40,263 bases of DNA from an uncultured Clostridium sp. (GCA_947427205.1 CANEHB010000018.1:1-40263); one strand, 5' to 3'; numbered from the stretch's first letter, positions 16,901 to 25,348 are shown. Program-made: numbers and translations. Notes: a model not told the origin generated them from the letters alone.

Positions 16901-19900
16901 GAAGAAAGAAGGAGCATTAAATACTTATACAATTAAGCACAATATAACTATTACTTTAATGTTTAAGTATCAAGGACAGAGATTATTATCACTTCCAGTC
17001 TCTGTAACTAATATAGACGAAGTTGAACCAGTAGGAACTATAAAATATAGTAATACAGAACCAACTTACAGAAATGTAACAGCAACAATTGAATTTAATA
17101 AACCAAATGTTAAAATTTTAAATAATGAAGGAAAAGATACATTTAGATTTGAGGAAAATGGAAGCTTTACATTTGAATATGAAGATGAAGTAGGACGTAG
17201 AAGAACATCAACAGCTAATGTAGATTGGATTATAGAAGACTCTGATGATGTAGTACCAACTATTTTATACAGTGAGAAAGAACCAACTAACAAAGATGTT
17301 ATTGCTACAATTACATTTGATCAAGATGAGGTAAGAATTGTAGATGAGCAAGGAAATGATATACCTAATGGAAATATATATACATTTACAGAAAATGGAA
17401 CACATGTGTTTAACTATATAGATAAAAAAGGAAAAGCTGGAACAGCAACAGCAGAGGTGTTTAACATAGATAAAGAGGTTCCAATAGCTAATATAACATA
17501 TAGCACAACTGATAAAACTAATAAACCAGTAACAGCTAGTATTAGTTTTAATGAAGAAAATGTAATAGTTGAAGGTGGAGATACACATACATTTGAAGAT
17601 AGTGGCTCATATACATTTAACTTTATGGATCAAGCTGGAAATAGAGGTTCAGCAGTAGCAGAAGTTGACTGGATACGTAAAACATTACCAAATGCAACGA
17701 TAACTTATGATGAAACAGAATTAACATGCAGAGATGTAACAGCAACAATTAGTTTCGATTTAGAAAATGTAGATATTATAGATGAAGAAGGAAATGTAAT
17801 TCCTAATGGAGATAAATATGTATTTACAGAAAATGGAACACATACATTTAGATTTAGAGGTCCTTATGGAAATGAAGGCTCAGCAGTTGCAAGAGTAAAT
17901 TACATTGATAAAGTAGTACCAGTTCCAACAATAACATATGATGTTGAAAACCAAACAAGTGGAAATGTAACTGCAACAATTACTTTTGACAAACGTAATG
18001 TAGTAGTTGAAGGCGGAAATAAACATGTATTCACTACTAATGGAGAGCATACATTTAATTTTATGGATGAAGCTGGAAATAAAGGTTGGGCAACTGCAAA
18101 AGTAACTTGGATTGATAGTGATTTGCCAATAGCAACAATTACTTATAATCCAGAAAGACCTGATGGAACGTCTAAAGTAAACACAGATGTTGTAGCAACA
18201 ATAAGTTTTGATCAAGAAAATATAAAAATAGTAAATAATGGTGGAAGTAACCAATATACTTTTGAACAAAATGGAGAATATGAATTTGCATTTGAAAATG
18301 CAAATGGAGAAAGAGGAACAGCGCTTGCACAAGTAAGTTGGATAGATAAAGAAATTCCAAAAGCAACAATCACATACAGTACAACAAATCCAACAAATCA
18401 AGATGTAACAGCTAGCATAACATTTGATAAACCAAATGTCAGAATTACAAATAATAATGGAAATAATACCTATACATTTACAGAAAATAATGAATTTGAA
18501 TTCGAATTTATAGGACCATCAGGAAATACTGGAAAAGCAAAAGCAACTGTAACTTGGATTGATAAAGTTGCACCTACTGCAACAATAACATATAATCCAG
18601 AAAATTCAACCAATGGAGATGTAGTTGCAACAATTACATTTAATGAAGAAGATGTAACAATAACAAACAATGATGGAAAAAATACTTATACATTTACAGA
18701 AAATAGTGAGTTTATGTTTGAATATAGAGATAAAGCAGGTAATACAGGAAGTGAACTTGCAAAAGTAACTTGGATAGACAAAGAAGACTTAAATGCAACA
18801 ATTTCATATAATATAAATGAACTAACAAATCAAGATGTAATAGCTAGCATTAGTTTTAACAAAGAAAATGTAACAGTAGAAGGTGGAAATACACATACAT
18901 TTACAGAAAATGGAGAATATACATTTGAATATATAGATAGTGCTGGAAACAGAGGAAGCAAGCTTGCTAGGGTTGATTGGATAGATAAGAAAATACCAGT
19001 TGGAACAATCAAATATAGTACAACAAATCCGACAAATCAAAATGTAACAGCTAGCATAAGCTTTGATAAAAAAGATGTAACAATAACAAATAATGGTGGA
19101 AATAACACATATATATTTACAGAAAATAGTGAATTTACTTTTGAATTTATAGATAAAGTTGGAAATACTGGTACAGCTAAAGCTTATGTAGATTGGATAG
19201 ATAGAAAATTACCAGTAGCAACAATAACTTATGATATTAATACATTAACAAATCGTGATGTTATTGCAACAATAACTTTTGATAAAAACAATGTAGAAGT
19301 AGAAGGTGGAAACACACATACATTTACAGAAAATGGAGAATATGAATTTGCATTCATAGGACCTACAGGAAATATTGGAACAGCTATAGCAAAAGTTACT
19401 TGGATAGATAAAAAAGCACCAGTTCCAACAATCACATATAGTACAACAAATCCAACAAACGGTGAAGTTAAAGCAACAATTAGCTTTGATAAAGAAGATG
19501 TAATTGTAGAAGGTGGAAATGTTCACACATTTACAGATAATGGTGAATTCATATTTAAATTTATAGATGATGCTGGAAATACAGGAACAGCTATAGCAAA
19601 AGTTACTTGGATAGATAAAACATTGCCAAAAGCAACAATCACATATAGTACAACAAACCCAACAAATCAAGATGTAATGGCTAGCATAAGCTTTGATAAA
19701 GAGGATGTAACAATAACAAACAATGATGGAAATGATACTTATACATTTACAGAAAATGGTCAATTTGAATTTGAATTTGTAGGACCTGCAGGAAATATTG
19801 GAACAGCAATTGCAAAAGTAAATAACATAGATAAAGATGTTCCAGTACCAACAATCAGTTATGATATTACAAATTCAACAAATCAAAATGTAACAGCAAC

Positions 19901-21746
19901 AATTATATTTAATGAAGAAAATGTAACAGTAAAAGATGGAAATACACATGTATTTGAAGATAGTGGAGAATATACATTTGAATTTGAGGATAGAGCAGGA
20001 AATAGTGGTACAGCAATAGCAAGAGTTGATTGGATAAAGAAAACATTACCAAATGCAACATTCACATATGACATAAATACATTAACAAATCAAGATGTAA
20101 CAGTAACAGTTAATTTTGATAGAGAAGGAACTCAAGTTACAAATAATGATGGAAAGAATACTTATACATTTACAAGAAATGGAAGCTTTACATTTGAATT
20201 TGTAGGACCTTATGGAAATGCAGGTGTAGCAACAGCAACAGTTGATTGGATAGATAAAGAAGAAATCATACCAACAATCACATATAGTACTCAAGAGATG
20301 ACAAATCAAGATGTAATAGCAACGATTACCTTTAATAAAGAAGGTGTAACAGTAAAAGGTGGAAATATACATGTATTTGAAGATAGTGGAGAATATACAT
20401 TTGAATTTGAGGATAGAGCAGGAAATAGCGGTACAGCAATAGCAAGAGTTGACTGGTTAAAGAAAACTTTACCAAATGCAACAATCACATACAGTACAAC
20501 AAATCCAACAAATCAAGATGTAATTGCAACAATTACATTTGATATAGAAAATGTTATTGTTTTAGGTGGAAACACACATAGATTTACTGAAAACGGAACA
20601 TATTTATTTGAATTTGTTGGACCTTATGGAAATAAGGGAACAGCAATGGCAGAAGTTTATTGGATAGATAGAGATGAACCAAATGCAACAATCACATATA
20701 GTACAACAAATCCAACAAATCAAGATGTAACAGCAACAGTTACTTTTGATAAAGAAAATGTTACAATAACAAATAATGGAGGAAAAAATACTTATACATT
20801 TACAGAAAATGGCGAATTTGAATTTGAGTTTGTAGGACCTGCTGGAAATACAGGTATTGCAATTGCAACTGTAGACTGGATAGATAAGACATTACCAAAA
20901 GCAACAATAACTTATGATAAATCAGAGCCAACAAATCAAGAAGTAACTGCTAGCATTGCATTTGATAAAGAAAATGTAACAATAACAAATAACAATGGAA
21001 AAAATACTTATACATTTACAGAAAATGGTCAATTTGAATTTGAGTTTGTAGGACCTGCTGGAAATGCTGGTACAGCAATTGCAAATGTTACATGGATAGA
21101 CAAAGAAGCTCCAGTAGCAGAAATTCGTTATAGTACAGAAAGCGCAACAAATCAAGAAGTAATAGCAACAATTAGTTTTAACGAAGAAGATGTAACAGTA
21201 GAAGGTGGAAATACACATGCATTTACAGAAAATGGAGAGTACATCTTTAAATATTCAGATAAAGCAGGAAACCAAGGTGCAAAATTAGCAAAAGTTACAT
21301 GGATAGATAAAACACTTCCAACACCTACACCAGATAAATTTGAGATTACATCAGGCAAATACGAAATAAAAGACAATATGATATTAAATGTATCACAATT
21401 AACAACAGTTGATGATTTTAAATCACTTATAACTGTAAATAAAACAGTTTATATTGTTAATAAAGAAGGTATAGAACAAACAGGAGAAAATGTAGTTGGA
21501 ACAGGAATGAAATTAAAAGTTGAAGATGAGGATATAGAATATACAATAGTAGTAATTGGTGATGTTAATGGAGACGGAAGAAGAACTGTAACAGACCTTG
21601 CAAAAGCAAAACTTCATATAATTGAAAAGGAAATATTAGAAGGTGAATACTTACAAGCATTAGATGTTGATAAAAATGGAGAAATAGGTATAACTGATAT
21701 TGCAGTACTTAAAATGTCATTAATTGATTTAATTGATATAGATTAG
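10920..21746 (+). CDS. giant secreted repeat protein: NPCBM, transglutaminase-like, F5/8C, about 31 Ig-like repeats, dockerin
   Basis: 3608 residues. A signal peptide (1-28; basic start, hydrophobic core, VNA cut) is followed by an NPCBM carbohydrate-binding domain (about 100-250). Next is an alpha-helical region with a transglutaminase-like centre: Cys520 in GTQCVGFGD, the histidine of GHIAYG near 546 and an Asp/Asn near 560. Then come TPR-like helices (about 625-680), an F5/8 type C domain (about 930-1080), some 31 Ig-like repeats of mostly 69-72 residues (1087-3467), a linker, and a type I dockerin (about 3546-3600; DVNGDGRRTVTDL and DVDKNGEIGITDI). There is no LPXTG, so attachment is presumably by cohesin-dockerin binding. 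Probable surface adhesin, crosslinker or host-glycan binder; catalysis is inferred. Confidence 0.93.
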   Translation: MKNRKKKMIITTCIVGLLSMANCFFVNANVTEKDVQSEVLQVASENIVLDADYQSEQSKNLFSQPVRNLELHNIEADIEARNTVNVKAVPTTYSAETRATGKLIYLSDIPYMSKSTTKYGTILNDITSSNTKITVKIGGTATSFDKGIWAHATSDVYYDLRNFQEYDYFSAYLGLNTTSNGGNGVTFVISTSNDGQNWTEKYRAEALPNQNAVECRIPIEGNRYLRLYANDNGANGKDHSVYADAKLLTADYSDGTGVPTVFDLEAQIRNMDENDPNLEHMVLQREFVSRVGRTTLLDFVNQGDSSRETLRWLMGDSDTLGLYFYGSTPIGGYKNSLNVLTKLYQTYKNDLNDDTVKNGVRNGEIFKKMIMAISHTHSTLVRSFLPNVEEDGVTNSNRNDPNSSHVSDPVRRYAVYKKMYLADKLSSVFPKLEVEEMKVVMRALISDNEIEWFRDYIASRGPYTHAWLSYNAKFRYFEDKYYSEENKTMWNNKFHFLEYGIPYQKYLVPQWIVYAAGTQCVGFGDTSANAYSSMGIPAFPVHQPGHIAYGVAHYNSNGDASWQLYNSGATWGNSSYGTSTFYNATKNSPTKQAVYSYRGLLGWGQQYSTGCENLSYLAIAQEAVNDYSNYLIAEKYVMLANAYKGDEAKQEEFYRKAINAQNINVDAWYGLVQLYKNSNVYTEEDCLKLIKKFQVIYKVRPLAFYDLFGMIIGKITTPTLNAEAVSLKTATLQWAEVSANSIHRSVAQVLLGKPQSELATFSFDGQYAGQIRLGSMFNENNRSTWEYSIDGGKTWTETDQLYVQLTETELVGVNERDHIRVHIIGTEIRSTIQIDKTLMLSPDMELYENDAEDTFFVYGNRKLDWKYTDDSGGASAWKSYDEVKPNLSGNRKLTVRPSATGTNLPANVHVFTFTDNKYEANETYIKVKNLSVVDSTPSGKNTPAKNAIDGNFGLWETQQYTHDFTRWLSASKTDENKFITLEFKEPVYLSRLDYIPSDEQNHSGLGSKPFLGRIMQGEVLGSMDGENWTKLGDINNWANNASTKTLRFAETQKVKYIKIIATQTNDGYIGARGFNFYEDTTKEAPPTATVMYSTTQKTNKEVVATLENFNSDTVVVENGITSYTFTENGSYTFNLRDTENGRTNEVVASVTWIDREKPSADIQYIELPNTKGHVQAKVVNISKNVFILDEQDRPIRYIENSGNYIYEFNFDPDTKQIINMVQKDSNNNIKMVRGYKLLDPSKPVSNILEDSTKDIISMGFPESMSAMGYPVDKEYIIAYFAAYSGANITKEIIYDENLKNATVNYTAEELAEFRTRYTTGIQEDILKYVFTKNGEKTYKLRDRIGNTSEIKMSVDWINRGPYIAEISYDKESLTNGDVTATLTFKEEGVRITNLDEGVIETSNGGKYVFTENGDFRFKLLDAENVESYLDAKVTIIDRQVPQGIITYNTTRPTNQYVTATIDFDKTNVTITNNDGKNSYIFTENGSFTFEFVDEAGNVGATTATVDCIDRTTPIAQISYSTTNPTNQDVVANIVDSNKDITITNNNGESIYTFTENGEFTFEFVDEAGNTGTVTAKVDWIDKEEIIPTISYRINSPTGKAETAIITFNKPNVIITNNNGKNTHRFEDNGEFTFEFRDEAGNTGTATATVNWIDKEIPTAELHYDRTIGTKEPVTVTLINPSKDIIITNNGGKNTYTFTKNGKFIFEYEDNAGNPGETMAEVTWIDKDAPIATIEYSTTEDTTEPVVATLHLEDPNMGLLPTTQTYTFTKNGEYIFNFEDSLGNKGTKTAKVNWIYSGNLTADIKYEKTDDGVLATLVNESGKITITNNGGNRTYLLTDENSTFTFEYIDSFGNVGRTEAKLENMNGPATINYSIKTSLTSVNGKPTMIAKMRADLVLPLGYQMKKSTAPKYYLFAEKGTYTFEYINKDTGEEYKATATADWFPEVSAEYSTTELTQNSVDLVIHFNKDGEELQLENNLNIATSKYPETIGYYIEKKEGALNTYTIKHNITITLMFKYQGQRLLSLPVSVTNIDEVEPVGTIKYSNTEPTYRNVTATIEFNKPNVKILNNEGKDTFRFEENGSFTFEYEDEVGRRRTSTANVDWIIEDSDDVVPTILYSEKEPTNKDVIATITFDQDEVRIVDEQGNDIPNGNIYTFTENGTHVFNYIDKKGKAGTATAEVFNIDKEVPIANITYSTTDKTNKPVTASISFNEENVIVEGGDTHTFEDSGSYTFNFMDQAGNRGSAVAEVDWIRKTLPNATITYDETELTCRDVTATISFDLENVDIIDEEGNVIPNGDKYVFTENGTHTFRFRGPYGNEGSAVARVNYIDKVVPVPTITYDVENQTSGNVTATITFDKRNVVVEGGNKHVFTTNGEHTFNFMDEAGNKGWATAKVTWIDSDLPIATITYNPERPDGTSKVNTDVVATISFDQENIKIVNNGGSNQYTFEQNGEYEFAFENANGERGTALAQVSWIDKEIPKATITYSTTNPTNQDVTASITFDKPNVRITNNNGNNTYTFTENNEFEFEFIGPSGNTGKAKATVTWIDKVAPTATITYNPENSTNGDVVATITFNEEDVTITNNDGKNTYTFTENSEFMFEYRDKAGNTGSELAKVTWIDKEDLNATISYNINELTNQDVIASISFNKENVTVEGGNTHTFTENGEYTFEYIDSAGNRGSKLARVDWIDKKIPVGTIKYSTTNPTNQNVTASISFDKKDVTITNNGGNNTYIFTENSEFTFEFIDKVGNTGTAKAYVDWIDRKLPVATITYDINTLTNRDVIATITFDKNNVEVEGGNTHTFTENGEYEFAFIGPTGNIGTAIAKVTWIDKKAPVPTITYSTTNPTNGEVKATISFDKEDVIVEGGNVHTFTDNGEFIFKFIDDAGNTGTAIAKVTWIDKTLPKATITYSTTNPTNQDVMASISFDKEDVTITNNDGNDTYTFTENGQFEFEFVGPAGNIGTAIAKVNNIDKDVPVPTISYDITNSTNQNVTATIIFNEENVTVKDGNTHVFEDSGEYTFEFEDRAGNSGTAIARVDWIKKTLPNATFTYDINTLTNQDVTVTVNFDREGTQVTNNDGKNTYTFTRNGSFTFEFVGPYGNAGVATATVDWIDKEEIIPTITYSTQEMTNQDVIATITFNKEGVTVKGGNIHVFEDSGEYTFEFEDRAGNSGTAIARVDWLKKTLPNATITYSTTNPTNQDVIATITFDIENVIVLGGNTHRFTENGTYLFEFVGPYGNKGTAMAEVYWIDRDEPNATITYSTTNPTNQDVTATVTFDKENVTITNNGGKNTYTFTENGEFEFEFVGPAGNTGIAIATVDWIDKTLPKATITYDKSEPTNQEVTASIAFDKENVTITNNNGKNTYTFTENGQFEFEFVGPAGNAGTAIANVTWIDKEAPVAEIRYSTESATNQEVIATISFNEEDVTVEGGNTHAFTENGEYIFKYSDKAGNQGAKLAKVTWIDKTLPTPTPDKFEITSGKYEIKDNMILNVSQLTTVDDFKSLITVNKTVYIVNKEGIEQTGENVVGTGMKLKVEDEDIEYTIVVIGDVNGDGRRTVTDLAKAKLHIIEKEILEGEYLQALDVDKNGEIGITDIAVLKMSLIDLIDID
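14178..21320 (+). repeat. array of about 31 Ig-like coding repeats
   Basis: Each unit reads roughly ATITYSTTNPTNQDVTATI, then FDKENVTIT, TYTFTENGEFTFEF, a GNTGTA turn and VDWIDK, in about 207-216 bp. The first 11 units are diverged (units 2 and 10 longer); later units are closely alike. Units 25 (19845-20051) and 27 (20268-20474) are near-identical in their second halves, a sign of recent duplication of a two-unit block. The similarity makes this stretch prone to recombination and to assembly collapse. Confidence 0.9.
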
Positions 21747-21772
21747 TTTTCTTTTATAAAAAAGTTCAAGAG

Positions 21773-21814
21773 AAAAAGAGATTCAAGTTAAAACATAACT
21801 AGAATCTCTTTTTT
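21773..21814 (+). terminator. terminator of the giant gene
   Basis: aaaaagagattc pairs with gaatctctttttt around a 17-base loop, with the T run on the plus strand. Confidence 0.8.
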
Positions 21815-21823
21815 GCATTATAT

Positions 21824-21854
21824 ATAAAAAAAATACATCTAAAAAGATGTATTT
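21824..21854 (-). terminator. terminator of tRNA-Arg(ACG)
   Basis: aaatacatct (21831-21840) pairs with agatgtattt (21845-21854); on the minus strand it ends in a run of T residues directly 3' of the tRNA. Confidence 0.7.
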
Positions 21855-21930
21855 GGTGCAACAGGAGGAATTCGAATCCCCGACCTCTCGGTTCGTAGCC
21901 GAGTGCTCTATCCAGCTAAGCTACTGTTGC
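21854..21930 (-). tRNA. tRNA-Arg(ACG)
   Basis: 77-base cloverleaf with encoded CCA. Acceptor GCAACAG/CTGTTGC, anticodon loop CTACGAA, anticodon ACG. No mobile element signature beside it. Confidence 0.95.
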
Positions 21931-21981
21931 ATATCAAATTTACCATTACTAATTAAACTATAATAAAATGGTAACACACTA

Positions 21982-22010
21982 ATTATAATCTCACAAGTTT
22001 AATTTGTCAA
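21982..22010 (-). promoter_or_regulatory. promoter of tRNA-Arg(ACG)
   Basis: Minus-strand TTGACA (22005-22010), 17 bp, TATAAT (21982-21987): a full consensus match. Confidence 0.75.
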
Positions 22011-22028
22011 TATTTTTGAGTATTACAC

Positions 22029-22057
22029 TTGCAAAAAAACTATTTAATTGGTATGAT
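22029..22057 (+). promoter_or_regulatory. promoter of the DUF5711-cvpA operon
   Basis: TTGCAA (22029-22034), 17 bp, TATGAT (22052-22057), about 33 bp before the GTG at 22090 and divergent from the tRNA-Arg promoter. Confidence 0.55.
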
Positions 22058-22089
22058 TATACTGAAAAAAATTAATAGGTGATAAAAGC

Positions 22090-23253
22090 GTGAAAGGTGA
22101 TAAAAATATAAACTCTAAAAGTTCTATTGTAAAGATTTTAATTGTTATTTTTATTGGAATAGCAGTAATTTTTGTTGTTGCAAGATATGCAACAGATGAA
22201 GAATTTAGATATACTGTAGATACTAATATATTAAAAAAAGAAGTATCAGAATTAAATCTTAATACAATAGAAATTGATTCAGATACAAATCCTTCAATAT
22301 TTGCGTATGATAAATATATAACTGTTCTTAGTAAAAATGTTTTATCAGAATACACTTCTGATGGAAAACTAGCGAGTGAGTTAGATGTAAATATATCTGT
22401 GCCACTTGTAGAAACAAATGGAAAATATATGATTTTGGCAGAGAAAGATGGTCAAAAAATGTATTTAATTTCAGGAACTAATATATTATGGGAAGCAACA
22501 GTTGATGGTAGTATTTCGAGAGTAAATGTAAATAGAAATGGCTATGTAAGTGTTATAGTAAAAAATACTATTTATAAATCAGTAGTTCTATATTATGATT
22601 TGAGTGGTAAAGAAATATTTAGAAAATATTTATCAACTAATTATGCTATTTGTACAGCAATTTCAACTAATAATAAATATTTAGCAATAGGAGAAATTGA
22701 TTATTCTGGAACTATTATAAAATCATATGTAAGTATTATTTCAGCAGATTTAGCACAAACAGATTCTTTAAATTCTGTAGTTTATACTTATGAGGCTGAA
22801 AATGGAGAAATAATAACAAATATAAATTATCAAGATAAAACTACAGCTGTATGTATGTTTAATAATTACATACAGAAAGTAACAACAAATTCTAATGAAA
22901 GATTATATGATATTACAAATAAAGATGTATTTGTTGATATTAGTTTAAAGGATGGAATTGCAATAATAGATAAGCAGTCATCTGGACTATTTTCTTATGA
23001 ATATGAAGTAGATATAAAAAGTATAAATAGCAAATCTGAAAGTTTATATATACTTAATAGTGATTTACCTAAAGCAATGAGTGTTAGTGCAAATATTATG
23101 GCTCTTAATTTAGGAAATGAAGTTCAAATAATAAATTCAAAAGGTTGGTTGCTTAAAAAATATACATCTAGCAAACAAATTGATAAAATTGTTTTAGGTG
23201 ATAGTATAGCTGGAGTTGTATACAAAAATAAAATAGAGATAATAGATTTGTAG
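22090..23253 (+). CDS. DUF5711 family membrane-anchored beta-propeller protein
   Basis: 387 residues from a GTG start with AGGTGA upstream. One N-terminal membrane helix (about 13-33), then an extracytoplasmic domain of repeated beta strands (YDKYITVLSKN, NGKYMILAEKDG, NRNGYVSVIVKN, and so on), which matches the predicted propeller-like DUF5711 family of Clostridia. Molecular role unknown. It is separated by 9 bases from the CvpA gene, so they form an operon; this DUF5711-CvpA pairing near cell-envelope genes suggests an envelope role. Confidence 0.8.
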   Translation: MKGDKNINSKSSIVKILIVIFIGIAVIFVVARYATDEEFRYTVDTNILKKEVSELNLNTIEIDSDTNPSIFAYDKYITVLSKNVLSEYTSDGKLASELDVNISVPLVETNGKYMILAEKDGQKMYLISGTNILWEATVDGSISRVNVNRNGYVSVIVKNTIYKSVVLYYDLSGKEIFRKYLSTNYAICTAISTNNKYLAIGEIDYSGTIIKSYVSIISADLAQTDSLNSVVYTYEAENGEIITNINYQDKTTAVCMFNNYIQKVTTNSNERLYDITNKDVFVDISLKDGIAIIDKQSSGLFSYEYEVDIKSINSKSESLYILNSDLPKAMSVSANIMALNLGNEVQIINSKGWLLKKYTSSKQIDKIVLGDSIAGVVYKNKIEIIDL

Positions 23254-23262
23254 GAGGAAAAA

Positions 23263-23955
23263 ATGGGAGTAATAAACTGGGTTGCATTTGGTGGCATTTT
23301 AGTAGATTTAGTAATTATTTCTATAATTATTTCATCAACATATTGGGGATATAGAAAAGGACTTGTAGGAGTTATTTTTAAAGTATTAGTATTTATTGTA
23401 TCATTACTTATAGTATTTGTTTTATATAAACCAGTTTCAAATTCAATTATAAAAAATACACAAATAGATGAAAAATTGACTTATGCAATTAGAAGTAATT
23501 TAGAAGGGACTACTTTATCAGATGGTGAATTACTTGAACCATCAAAATCTAACTTTTCAGAAGGTGTTGTTGGTTTAATAAATTCATTTGTATCAGAAGC
23601 ATTAAATCAAGCAAAATCAGATGCAATAGGATATGTTTCTACAGAATTATCATATTTTATGATAAGAGTTGGTACAATGTTTTTATTATTTATGGTATCA
23701 AGATTCTTACTTGTATTTGTAAGGTTTGCAGCAGAATTATTAGGCAACTTACCATTTATTAGGATGTTTAATAAATCAGGTGGATTAATATATGGTATTA
23801 TAAAAGGATTTTTAGTTATATATGCAATATTCGCAATTCTTTCTGTAATTTCGCCATTAATTAGTTCTTGGGGGGTTATTAACGCTATAGAAGATTCTTC
23901 TTTAGGAAGTAAGATGTATAATAATAACTTTATTTTAAATATATTAATAAAATAG
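23263..23955 (+). CDS. cvpA: CvpA family membrane protein
   Basis: 230 residues with four predicted membrane helices (about 9-30, 34-57, 128-150, 185-205) and the CvpA-type opening DLVIISIIISSTYWGYRKG. The loop between helices 2 and 3 is extracytoplasmic. In Escherichia coli CvpA is needed for colicin V export; in Gram-positives the family is linked to envelope integrity. GGAGG precedes the ATG. It is co-transcribed with the DUF5711 gene and followed by a weak terminator before the LCP gene. Confidence 0.85.
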   Translation: MGVINWVAFGGILVDLVIISIIISSTYWGYRKGLVGVIFKVLVFIVSLLIVFVLYKPVSNSIIKNTQIDEKLTYAIRSNLEGTTLSDGELLEPSKSNFSEGVVGLINSFVSEALNQAKSDAIGYVSTELSYFMIRVGTMFLLFMVSRFLLVFVRFAAELLGNLPFIRMFNKSGGLIYGIIKGFLVIYAIFAILSVISPLISSWGVINAIEDSSLGSKMYNNNFILNILIK

Positions 23956-23966
23956 ACTTATGGGAT

Positions 23967-23992
23967 AGACAGATATATAAAATCTGTCTTTT
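23967..23992 (+). terminator. short hairpin after cvpA
   Basis: agacagat (23967-23974) pairs with atctgtct (23982-23989), followed by a few T residues. Weak, so read-through into the LCP gene is likely. Confidence 0.5.
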
Positions 23993-24016
23993 CCGTTTAT
24001 ACAAAGGAGTAAAATA

Positions 24017-25252
24017 TTGAATAGGATTAACAGTAGTAATAGTGATAACAGAAAACGAAATAGAAATTTAGATAATGAAAATATTATAAGAAAAGACTTA
24101 AATAAAAGAAAATCGAATACAAGAAATATAAAAAATAAAAAAAATTCAAATACAAGAGATATAAAAAATAAAAATGATTTAGTAAGAGGAGAGAAAAGAA
24201 AGACAGGAAATTTTAAACAAAATGTAAAAGATGAAAGAAGAACTAAAAAAACAAGGAACTTTGAGCAAGAAAGAAAAAAAGAAGATACAAGAAAAGCGAA
24301 AAGGAAAAAAGGACCAATAAGAAGACTAATAGGAAAGATTTTTACTCTATTATTTTTAACTGTAATTATTGTAGGAATTTTATTTTATTTTAAAGTTAAA
24401 GAAAATGGTGGTGGATTGCAAGGGATTGTAGCTACTTTACTGGGACAATCTATAGAAGATATTCAAAATCTTAAAACAATAAATATATTATTATTGGGTG
24501 TTAGTGAAGATTTAGATTCTAGACTTACTGATACTATAATAGTATGTTCATATAATCCACAAAATCAGATGGCATCAATGATATCTATACCAAGAGATAC
24601 TTTTGTAGGAAAAAATAAAGAGACGGCAAAAGGCTCACAAAAAATAAATGCTTTATATTCAAGAGGAGTAGATAAAACTGTTAAAGCAGCAGAAGAAATA
24701 ACAGGAATAGATATTGATTATTATATTGTTGTAAAAACAAGTGCTTTAATTGAGATGGTAGATGTTATAGGAGCAGTAGAATTTAATGTTCCTATAGACA
24801 TGGATTATGACGATCCAACACAAGATTTACATATTCATTTGAAAAAAGGTATGCAAAAAATAAATGGAGAAAAAGCAGAACAGTTATTAAGATTTAGACA
24901 TAATAATGATAATACTTCATATCCTGCAGAATATGGAGATAATGATTATGGAAGAATGAGAACGCAGAGAGCATTTATGACTGAAACTGTAAAACAAACT
25001 TTAACTTTAAAAAATATAACTAGGGCTAAAATGATTGTAGATACAATTTTTGATAATATAGAAACAGATTTAGAACTTGATGATTTATTACCATATGTTT
25101 CATCAGCAGTAAATTTTAGTACAGATAATATAATTAGTAATCAACTTCCAGGTGTGTCAGATAAATATAATAATATATGGTTTTTCATATATGATAAAAA
25201 AGAAACTAAAACAATGGTAAGTGAAGTACAAGAAAAAGTAAAAAATAATTAA
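24017..25252 (+). CDS. LytR-CpsA-Psr (LCP) family cell-wall ligase
   Basis: 411 residues from TTG 24017, 7 bases after AAAGGAG; no nearby ATG has a ribosome binding site. The first 100 residues are a highly basic, Asn/Lys/Arg-rich cytosolic tail with internal direct repeats (two RNIKNKKNSNTRDIKNK-like stretches). Then one membrane helix (about 104-127) and an LCP catalytic domain (from about 153: NILLLGVSEDLDSRLTDTI, SIPRDTFV, NGEKAEQLLRFRHNN, then YGRMRTQRAF). LCP enzymes attach teichoic acids or capsule polymers to peptidoglycan. The basic tail is unusually long. Confidence 0.92.
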   Translation: MNRINSSNSDNRKRNRNLDNENIIRKDLNKRKSNTRNIKNKKNSNTRDIKNKNDLVRGEKRKTGNFKQNVKDERRTKKTRNFEQERKKEDTRKAKRKKGPIRRLIGKIFTLLFLTVIIVGILFYFKVKENGGGLQGIVATLLGQSIEDIQNLKTINILLLGVSEDLDSRLTDTIIVCSYNPQNQMASMISIPRDTFVGKNKETAKGSQKINALYSRGVDKTVKAAEEITGIDIDYYIVVKTSALIEMVDVIGAVEFNVPIDMDYDDPTQDLHIHLKKGMQKINGEKAEQLLRFRHNNDNTSYPAEYGDNDYGRMRTQRAFMTETVKQTLTLKNITRAKMIVDTIFDNIETDLELDDLLPYVSSAVNFSTDNIISNQLPGVSDKYNNIWFFIYDKKETKTMVSEVQEKVKNN

Positions 25253-25318
25253 AAATATTCTAAAAAAATTTTTAGTTTTATGGTAAAATTATGTATTAAA
25301 TATAAAAATTATATAGAA

Positions 25319-25348
25319 AAAGGCTTGCTTTTTTATAAGCAAGCCTTT
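25319..25348. terminator. bidirectional terminator between LCP and dac genes
   Basis: aaaggcttgctt (25319-25330) pairs perfectly with aagcaagccttt (25337-25348), flanked by A and T runs, between convergent genes. Confidence 0.8.

Noticed and set aside
14178..21320. Regularly spaced repeats that might be taken for a CRISPR or satellite array
   Set aside because: Units are 207-216 bp, diverged, in frame and code for Ig-like domains; no short repeat-spacer pattern and no cas genes.
12460..21376. Many antisense and shifted open frames inside the giant gene, several with repeated Cys/Phe/Ile-rich products
   Set aside because: They are shadows of the repetitive coding sequence; the products repeat with the same period and lack ribosome binding sites.
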